Source: Candidatus Cloacimonadota bacterium (GTDB lineage Bacteria > Cloacimonadota > Cloacimonadia > Cloacimonadales > Cloacimonadaceae). Taken from it: a stretch of DNA of 5,286 nt. Below, in pieces: positions 1 to 4,202 of this stretch (its first letter is position 1; each line of letters begins with the position of its first letter). A program made the position numbers and the translations under genes. The notes below the pieces were generated by a model, which had not been told where the DNA came from, searched no databases, and worked only from the letters and a program-made list of their open reading frames with translations. The stretch lies in the NCBI GenBank assembly GCA_023392795.1, contig JAEWNJ010000076.1:1-5286 (forward strand). Reading direction: 5' to 3'.

Positions 1-437
1 CCCTTCGCGTCTCGTTCTTTCTCTCTATCCAGGTCTTTTTTCTGCAGAGTATCCCGCTTGTCATACACTTTCTTGCCTTTGGCGAGGGCAATGGTGAGCT
101 TGCACTTTCCCTTGTCGTTGATGTAGATATCCATTGGGATCAGGGTCATGCCCTGTTCATCCACCTTTGCCTTGAGGCGGCGGATCTCGCTTTTGTGCAG
201 CAGCAGGCGACGGGGGCGTTCCGCTTCGTGGTTAAAGAAGGAAGCCTTTTCCCAAGGGGAGATGTGGAAGTTCATCAGAAAGCATTCCCCTTCGGAGATT
301 CTGGCATAGCTATCCTTGAAGTTTATCTTGCCGGCGCGGATGGACTTGATCTCGCTACCCGTGAGGGCTATTCCCGCCTCCACCTTCTGGATCACGTAGT
401 ATTCAAAGAGGGCGCGTTTATTGCTGATGGCTTTCAC
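1..437 (-). CDS. smpB: SsrA-binding protein SmpB (3' end cut by the window edge)
   Basis: SmpB binds the tRNA-like domain of tmRNA and carries it into the A site of stalled ribosomes for trans-translation in the cytoplasm. 145 codons are visible before the window edge. The family usually has about 150-160 residues, so only a few C-terminal residues are missing. Family landmarks in order are SNKRA (5-9), EAGIALTGSEIKSIRAGK (20-37), FHISPWE (57-63), RRLLLHKSEI (76-85) and AKGKKVYDKR (119-128). The basic tail after this is expected to enter the mRNA channel. The start is a GTG at 437-435 that overlaps the mtaD stop (GTGA), which implies translational coupling; a purine-rich GAGAGAT lies just upstream and is a weak ribosome site. 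The frame stays open further upstream, so a slightly longer N-terminus is possible, but no better start is seen. Identity is near certain; the exact start is moderately certain. Confidence 0.96.
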   Translation of the reverse strand, partial: MKAISNKRALFEYYVIQKVEAGIALTGSEIKSIRAGKINFKDSYARISEGECFLMNFHISPWEKASFFNHEAERPRRLLLHKSEIRRLKAKVDEQGMTLIPMDIYINDKGKCKLTIALAKGKKVYDKRDTLQKKDLDREKERDAK

Positions 438-1747
438 AATCCTATCTCTCTTACGATTTTTTCTTTCCAGTATCTGGCCCTATCCAGCAGGTCTTCGGTA
501 TTGCAGAAAACCGGGCGGTATTCATTGACCACGAGTTTTCCTGCCACCATCACGTCGCGGATGTGACGCGAGGACAGGGCGTAAACCAGATGGGAATAGG
601 GATTATAGAGCGGCTGTCCCTGCAATTCATGAGTGTTGATTATGCAGAGATCCGCGGCTTTATCTGGCTCCAAACTGCCCACTTCAGCGTCCTTGCCCAA
701 GGCTTTGGCGGCGTCGATGGTCAGCATGGCAAAGGCATCCCGCGCGGGCAAGAACTCCGGATCGTGATTGAGTGCTTTATGCAGTTTGGCGGTGGTGCTC
801 AGTTCTTCCAGGATGTCCAGATTGTTGTTGCTGGCCACTCCATCGCTTGCCATAGCCGCCTTGATACCCCGCTCCCGGATAGCTTTCAGGGGCAGGAACC
901 CGCTGCTTAGCTTCAGGTTACTATCTGTGCATACTGCTATGCCGCAATTGGTCCCCTGCATCAGATCGAGTTCCTTCTCGCTCAGCCACACTCCATGCGC
1001 GAAGATGCAGCGTTGCTCCAGGTATCCTAAGTCTTTCAGATACTCCACCGGCAGCATTTTATGTTCTTTGAGGCAGTTTTCCACCTCGCTTTCCGTCTCG
1101 CTGAGATGCATGTGGATCATGAGATTATCCGCGGCGGCGATCGCTGCCATCTCTGCCAGCATGTCCCTATCGCAGGTATAGATAGCATGAGGAGCCAGAG
1201 CAAAATCCACCAGGGGCTGACCGGCGTATCTATCCCTCATGCTGCGTATGCTGTCCCCAATGGCCGACAGCGGACCGGAAAAGGTATGGCTGATCACAGC
1301 TTCGCTCACGATCACCCTGATGCCCGCCTCTATGCAGGCATCGGCAGTCCGGTCGTTGTGAAAATACATATCATTGGCAAGAGTGATGCCATTACAGAGC
1401 ATCTCAGCGGCGGCGTGCAACGAGGCGTCGTACACAAACTCGGGAGTTACCATCTTACTTTCCAGCGGCCAGATGTACTCCTGCAGCCATTTATCCAGGG
1501 GCAGATCATCCGCCAGACCGCGGAAATAGGTCATCGGCATATGCGTGTGAGCATTGATGAAGCCGGGAGTGATCAGGCAATTCTCCGCGTTTATGATCTC
1601 GCGCGCATCAAAATCCAGGCTGCCGCTGGGACTGAAGGACATTATCTTGCCGTCTTTAATGGCTAAATCGTGATTTTCGAGGATACGGAAGGAGGGATCC
1701 ATCGTGATGATGCATCCTCCGCGGATCAGAGTGTCGCACTTTATCAT
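434..1747 (-). CDS. mtaD: 5-methylthioadenosine/S-adenosylhomocysteine deaminase (amidohydrolase family)
   Basis: A 437-residue metal-dependent amidohydrolase of usual family length. It has an N-terminal beta-sandwich part, a TIM-barrel core from about PGFINAHTHM (61-70), and a C-terminal return to the sandwich (EVGSLEPDKAADLCII, 355-370). Predicted metal and catalytic residues are His67 and His69 (HTH), His214 and Glu217 (HMHLSE), His251 (FAHGVW) and Asp302 (ASDG). WLQEYIWPLE (87-96) and APHAIY (185-190) match substrate-side segments of MTA/SAH deaminases. The expected reaction is deamination of MTA (and possibly SAH or adenosine) to the inosine form, in the cytoplasm. The ATG overlaps the mtnA stop by four bases (ATGA), with AAAAGGTG (1760-1753) as ribosome site inside mtnA; its own stop overlaps smpB. 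Adjacency to mtnA is the best support for MTA as substrate. Guanine, cytosine or triazine hydrolase relatives share this fold. The loop before SNLKL is atypical (VCTD at 272-275). Confidence 0.88.
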   Translation of the reverse strand: MIKCDTLIRGGCIITMDPSFRILENHDLAIKDGKIMSFSPSGSLDFDAREIINAENCLITPGFINAHTHMPMTYFRGLADDLPLDKWLQEYIWPLESKMVTPEFVYDASLHAAAEMLCNGITLANDMYFHNDRTADACIEAGIRVIVSEAVISHTFSGPLSAIGDSIRSMRDRYAGQPLVDFALAPHAIYTCDRDMLAEMAAIAAADNLMIHMHLSETESEVENCLKEHKMLPVEYLKDLGYLEQRCIFAHGVWLSEKELDLMQGTNCGIAVCTDSNLKLSSGFLPLKAIRERGIKAAMASDGVASNNNLDILEELSTTAKLHKALNHDPEFLPARDAFAMLTIDAAKALGKDAEVGSLEPDKAADLCIINTHELQGQPLYNPYSHLVYALSSRHIRDVMVAGKLVVNEYRPVFCNTEDLLDRARYWKEKIVREIGL

Positions 1748-2778
1748 AATTGCACCTTTTGCGCCGCCTCAGCGGGTTCGAAGACTCCTTTATGAGTGAT
1801 GATGCCGGTGATGTACTGCGCGGGAGTGATGTCAAAAGAAGGATTCAGCGCTTGCGATCCGGGATTGGCCAGATAGCTGCCATTGATGCGTTTGATCTCA
1901 TCCTCATCGCGAATCTCGATCGGGATATCCTCGCCGCGAGCACAGTTAAAATCGAAAGTACTGTAAGGCGCGGCGATGTAAAACGGCACTTCATGCACCT
2001 TTGCCAGCACGGCTTTCTCATAGGTGCCGATCTTATTGGCGATATCGCCATTGAGACACACTCTGTCTGTGCCGGTGATCACCACGTCTATCTCGTTTTT
2101 CCAGAAGTAAAAGCCCGCCGCGGAATCGGTGATGATGGCATGCGGAATACCCTCCTGTTCCAGCTCAAACGCGGTCAGACGGGCACCTTGAAAGCGGGGA
2201 CGGGTTTCATCCACGTACACAAAGATGTTTTTACCCTGCTTGTGCGCCTGACGGATTACCGATAGCGCTGTCCCATGATCCACGGTTGCCAGCGCACCCG
2301 CGTTGCAATGAGTTAATATCCGCGCCCCTTCGGGGATCAGCGCAGCGCCGATGACTCCCAGTTCCAGGCAATCCTCCGCGCTCTTGTTGGCATACTCATT
2401 GGCAGCCAAAACGCTTACCTGACGTGCGTGGGGAAGATCGGGGATAAACTTCAGCGTGCTTTCATACACATGATTTACGCCGATGGAAAGATCCACCGCC
2501 GTGGGACGGGTGGTGATCAATTCCTGATGCGCACTGCGCAGATAAGCCCGAAACTTCTCGTCCGGGGCACTTAGCGCAGCCAAAGCCATGCCATAAGCGC
2601 CCGCGGCACCGATAGCCGGAGCTCCGCGCACCGTCATATCCCGGATCGCTTCCGCCACCTCCAGGTAACTGCTGTATTCCCTCACGGCAAAATCCAGAGG
2701 TAATTTATTCTGATCTATCATTTTCAGGCGGCCATGTTCAAACCACACTGAACGGTATTCTTGTCCATTGATTCGCAT
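1744..2778 (-). CDS. mtnA: S-methyl-5-thioribose-1-phosphate isomerase
   Basis: MtnA converts methylthioribose-1-phosphate to methylthioribulose-1-phosphate in methionine salvage; it belongs to the eIF2B-alpha-like isomerase family. The 344-residue length is normal. Visible motifs are RGAPAIGAAGAYG (51-63), THCNAGALAT (156-165) with the predicted catalytic Cys158, ETRPRFQGARLTA (191-203), TGTDRV (235-240) with the predicted catalytic Asp238, NGDIANKIGTY (243-253) and NPSFDITPAQYITGIIT (312-328). The 80-residue Cys-Asp spacing equals that of the Bacillus enzyme (Cys160/Asp240). These active-site features separate it from regulatory eIF2B subunits; ribose-1,5-bisphosphate isomerase is a relative but a poorer fit. 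The ATG is preceded by TTGGAGT with six bases between GGAG and ATG, a good ribosome site that may be masked by a hairpin. It is the first gene of a tight cluster, its stop overlapping the start of mtaD, which supports a shared MTA-salvage role. Confidence 0.95.
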   Translation of the reverse strand: MRINGQEYRSVWFEHGRLKMIDQNKLPLDFAVREYSSYLEVAEAIRDMTVRGAPAIGAAGAYGMALAALSAPDEKFRAYLRSAHQELITTRPTAVDLSIGVNHVYESTLKFIPDLPHARQVSVLAANEYANKSAEDCLELGVIGAALIPEGARILTHCNAGALATVDHGTALSVIRQAHKQGKNIFVYVDETRPRFQGARLTAFELEQEGIPHAIITDSAAGFYFWKNEIDVVITGTDRVCLNGDIANKIGTYEKAVLAKVHEVPFYIAAPYSTFDFNCARGEDIPIEIRDEDEIKRINGSYLANPGSQALNPSFDITPAQYITGIITHKGVFEPAEAAQKVQL

Positions 2779-2783
2779 TTGTT

Positions 2784-2809
2784 ACTCCAAAAAAGCACTG
2801 TATTGGAGT
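2784..2809 (-). promoter_or_regulatory. Leader hairpin overlapping the mtnA ribosome-binding site
   Basis: On the transcript, ACTCCAA (2809-2803) can pair perfectly with TTGGAGT (2790-2784) across a 12-base loop. The 3' arm contains the GGAG that serves as Shine-Dalgarno site, six bases before the mtnA ATG. A closed stem would hide the ribosome site, so this could tune translation of mtnA and the coupled downstream genes. The pairing is seen in the sequence; a regulatory role is inference, and a 7-bp stem with three G-C pairs is only moderately stable. Nothing here resembles a SAM riboswitch. Confidence 0.45.
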
Positions 2810-2838
2810 GAAGCTGTCAGGATGCCAAAATGTGTCAA
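2799..2838 (-). promoter_or_regulatory. Candidate promoter for mtnA-mtaD-smpB
   Basis: An exact TTGACA lies at 2838-2833, and a second -35-like TTGGCA at 2828-2823 is followed after 18 bases by AATACA (2804-2799), a poor -10. No -10 hexamer sits at ideal distance from the TTGACA itself. It is the most promoter-like stretch before mtnA and lies between the octamer array and the leader hairpin. The start point is unproven. Confidence 0.28.
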
Positions 2839-2846
2839 CAAGTTCC

Positions 2847-2918
2847 TTTTGAAGTTTTGAAGTTTTGAAGTTTTTAGGTTTTAAGGTTTTCAAGTTTTCA
2901 GGTTTTCAAGTTTTCAAG
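2847..2918. repeat. Tandem array 1: nine 8-bp units (TTTTSAAG type)
   Basis: Nine 8-bp units run without any phase break. On the + strand the order is TTTTGAAG three times, one TTTTTAGG, one TTTTAAGG, TTTTCAAG, TTTTCAGG, then TTTTCAAG twice. Units always begin TTTT and end in G, with variation limited to unit positions 5-7. The array lies upstream of the mtnA leader and ends nine bases before the TTGACA. It is strongly A/T-rich and has no coding sense on either strand. Confidence 0.95.
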
Positions 2919-2952
2919 TTGCGCGGGGGTGTGAACCTTAGTTGCATTGTAT

Positions 2953-2980
2953 CGTTATGCGTTATGCGTTATGCGTTATG
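2953..2980. repeat. Tandem array 2: four perfect 7-bp units (CGTTATG)
   Basis: Four identical CGTTATG heptamers stand head to tail. The seven bases before them (2946-2952, ATTGTAT) are in phase and look like the unit of array 4 (ATTGTAC). After the array a 6-base GGTTTC leads directly into array 3, so the 7-bp rhythm is almost continuous from 2946 to 3042. On the coding strand each unit reads CATAACG and contains TAA. Confidence 0.93.
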
Positions 2981-2986
2981 GGTTTC

Positions 2987-3042
2987 GTTCACCATTCACC
3001 GTTCCCTGTTCACTGTTCACTGTTCACCGTTCACTCTTCACT
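2987..3042. repeat. Tandem array 3: eight 7-bp units (GTTCACY)
   Basis: Eight in-phase heptamers of the form GTTCAC followed by C or T. Five match GTTCACY exactly; ATTCACC, GTTCCCT and CTTCACT are one-base variants. The last unit (3036-3042) includes the stop codon of the exported propeller gene, so the array begins within the final codons of that gene. On the coding strand the typical unit reads RGTGAAC and carries TGA. The unit differs from arrays 1, 2 and 4 although the length class is the same. Confidence 0.94.
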
Positions 3043-4039
3043 CCTTCTTCGCCCCCAAAAAGATGTAATTACCGTCCATGGAGCAGCCAAAACCGTAACC
3101 CAGAGTTTGATCATGATCATCCCCCCGATAGACCACGCGCAGCTCGTCCTTATCCATGTGGTAGCAACTGACGGTATTGGACTGAATAAGATACAGTTCC
3201 CGGCTGTGTGGCGCGTAACAATAGTTACTGAATCCTGGGATTGTACGGGTAAAGGCATCCTGAGCGAAATTGTACTCACGCACACCCTGATTCGTCACCA
3301 TCAAACAGCTCTCTTCGCCGGGCAACAGGTTCAACTGACCACCCCAGCCATTCACGCCTAAATAAATCAGATTTCCGCTCGATCCATCGCGCCCAACCCA
3401 CCGGAAATAACCATCCGCAACGTAGCAAATCTTATCCAGATGTGGTACAAAAACCGCTCCGCCAAAATCCCCACTGTAAGCGAGCTTCACCCGGCTGTAA
3501 ATCTTGTTAAGATCGTCCCAGACCACTATTACAATGCGGTGTGGATCATCGCCGTAATTACTGCTATTGGCACGGGAGTAACAGATGTAGCGATTGTCGT
3601 CGGAGATGCTGCCGATTTCCATACCGGAAACCAGGGAATCGGGGATAACGACTTCCTTAAGATCAAAATCGGACAAGTGACGCCTGTAGTTAGCGCTGTA
3701 AATATAGTTCCCGTCCCAGGAAACGCGGTGATTCAGGCCTCCTTCACCGTAGCTGCTCCATATTGGTCTGCCGTTAATTCTCCTCAGCGTCACAGTATCT
3801 TCATAGTAGCCATGATCCTCCAGCACAGCATCGATCGCGGTCCCATGAAGCTGTACCGGCATCACGTGGCGCCATCCCCAATAATCCTGACTGGTGGGCA
3901 AGGCACCGTAAATGTGCCTGTCTTCGCCATGGCGGTTGATGCGAAAATATACCCCTGACTCTTTTTCGCAGGAATCAGCGGTTACGCCGAACAGGAGCAG
4001 CACTATGGCTGCATAAAGTAAGATCTTGTGTTGCTTCAT
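3038..4039 (-). CDS. Exported beta-propeller-like protein, function unknown
   Basis: A 333-residue protein with an N-terminal export signal: basic MKQHK, then a hydrophobic stretch of about 14 residues (6-19). Cleavage could follow VTA (19-21), or Cys24 could be lipidated, but ADSC is a poor lipobox. The mature part has about six related beta-hairpin motifs at 37-52 residue intervals: VSWDGNYIYSAN (106), ISDDNRYICYSRAN (145), VPHLDKICYVAD (198), LLPGEESCLMVTN (238), YAPHSRELYLIQSN (275) and CSMDGNYIFLGA (319). This resembles TolB/WD40-like propellers. No catalytic motif was recognised; a binding or surface-scaffold role is only a guess. The ATG is supported by a strong ribosome site, AAGGGGTGAT (4052-4043), four bases... 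upstream (three bases lie between it and the ATG). The stop lies inside heptamer array 3. It may be co-expressed with the exported gene upstream, 163 bp away, or have its own promoter; none is evident. Confidence 0.82.
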   Translation of the reverse strand: MKQHKILLYAAIVLLLFGVTADSCEKESGVYFRINRHGEDRHIYGALPTSQDYWGWRHVMPVQLHGTAIDAVLEDHGYYEDTVTLRRINGRPIWSSYGEGGLNHRVSWDGNYIYSANYRRHLSDFDLKEVVIPDSLVSGMEIGSISDDNRYICYSRANSSNYGDDPHRIVIVVWDDLNKIYSRVKLAYSGDFGGAVFVPHLDKICYVADGYFRWVGRDGSSGNLIYLGVNGWGGQLNLLPGEESCLMVTNQGVREYNFAQDAFTRTIPGFSNYCYAPHSRELYLIQSNTVSCYHMDKDELRVVYRGDDHDQTLGYGFGCSMDGNYIFLGAKKE

Positions 4040-4054
4040 AATATCACCCCTTCC

Positions 4055-4145
4055 GGTGCGTAATGATGCTGTGCCTGGGTTAGTAGCGACTTCGTCTCGT
4101 TTGCGGTTGCCTGCGGCACCTTAAGATGCCCCATCGGAGCGTAAC
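4055..4145. other. Structured leader / possible dispersed repeat before the propeller gene
   Basis: This 91-bp non-coding stretch is bounded by a direct repeat, GGTGCGTAAT (4055-4064) and GGAGCGTAAC (4136-4145). Inside, GGCA at 4115-4118 can pair with TGCC at 4108-4111 (a hairpin with loop TGC, extended by two outer G-C pairs) or with TGCC at 4127-4130 (near-palindrome GGCACCTTAAGATGCC). It can also pair with GTGCC at 4071-4075. These pairings exclude each other. No run of T follows, so it is not a standard terminator in either direction. It could be a leader regulatory structure or a copy of a genome-wide intergenic repeat; the sequence alone does not decide. Confidence 0.4.
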
Positions 4146-4164
4146 TACTCACTTTCTTTCCCCA

Positions 4165-4199
4165 ATTGTACATTGTAAATCGTACCTTGTAAATTGTAC
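4165..4199. repeat. Tandem array 4: five 7-bp units (ATTGTAM)
   Basis: Five heptamers in perfect phase: ATTGTAC, ATTGTAA, ATCGTAC, CTTGTAA, ATTGTAC. The last base alternates C, A, C, A, C, which hints at a 14-bp higher-order unit. The array lies only three bases beyond the stop codon of the upstream exported-protein gene. On the coding strand the unit reads KTACAAT; unlike arrays 1-3 it brings no stop codon on that strand. Confidence 0.88.
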
Positions 4200-4202
4200 A
4201 CG

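Noticed and set aside
1845..2051. Small minus-strand frame inside mtnA
   Set aside because: It lies in another frame of a conserved gene and has no features of its own.
195..2265. Several + strand open frames opposite smpB, mtaD and mtnA
   Set aside because: They lie antisense to three clearly recognised genes, resemble no family, and lack convincing ribosome sites.
2779..2846. SAM riboswitch before mtnA
   Set aside because: Only about 60 bases separate the array from the gene and no SAM-riboswitch core is visible; only a small hairpin is present.
2847..3042. CRISPR array
   Set aside because: Units are only 7-8 bp, directly adjacent, with no spacers of regular length and no cas genes.
2865..3361. 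+ strand open frames through the tandem arrays, giving peptides with repeated F/V/H-rich segments
   Set aside because: The repetitive peptides are just the arrays read as codons; 7- and 8-bp units would not be kept in a translated sequence, and no ribosome site supports them.
4105..4130. Intrinsic terminator between the two exported-protein genes
   Set aside because: Stems are present but no T run follows on either strand.
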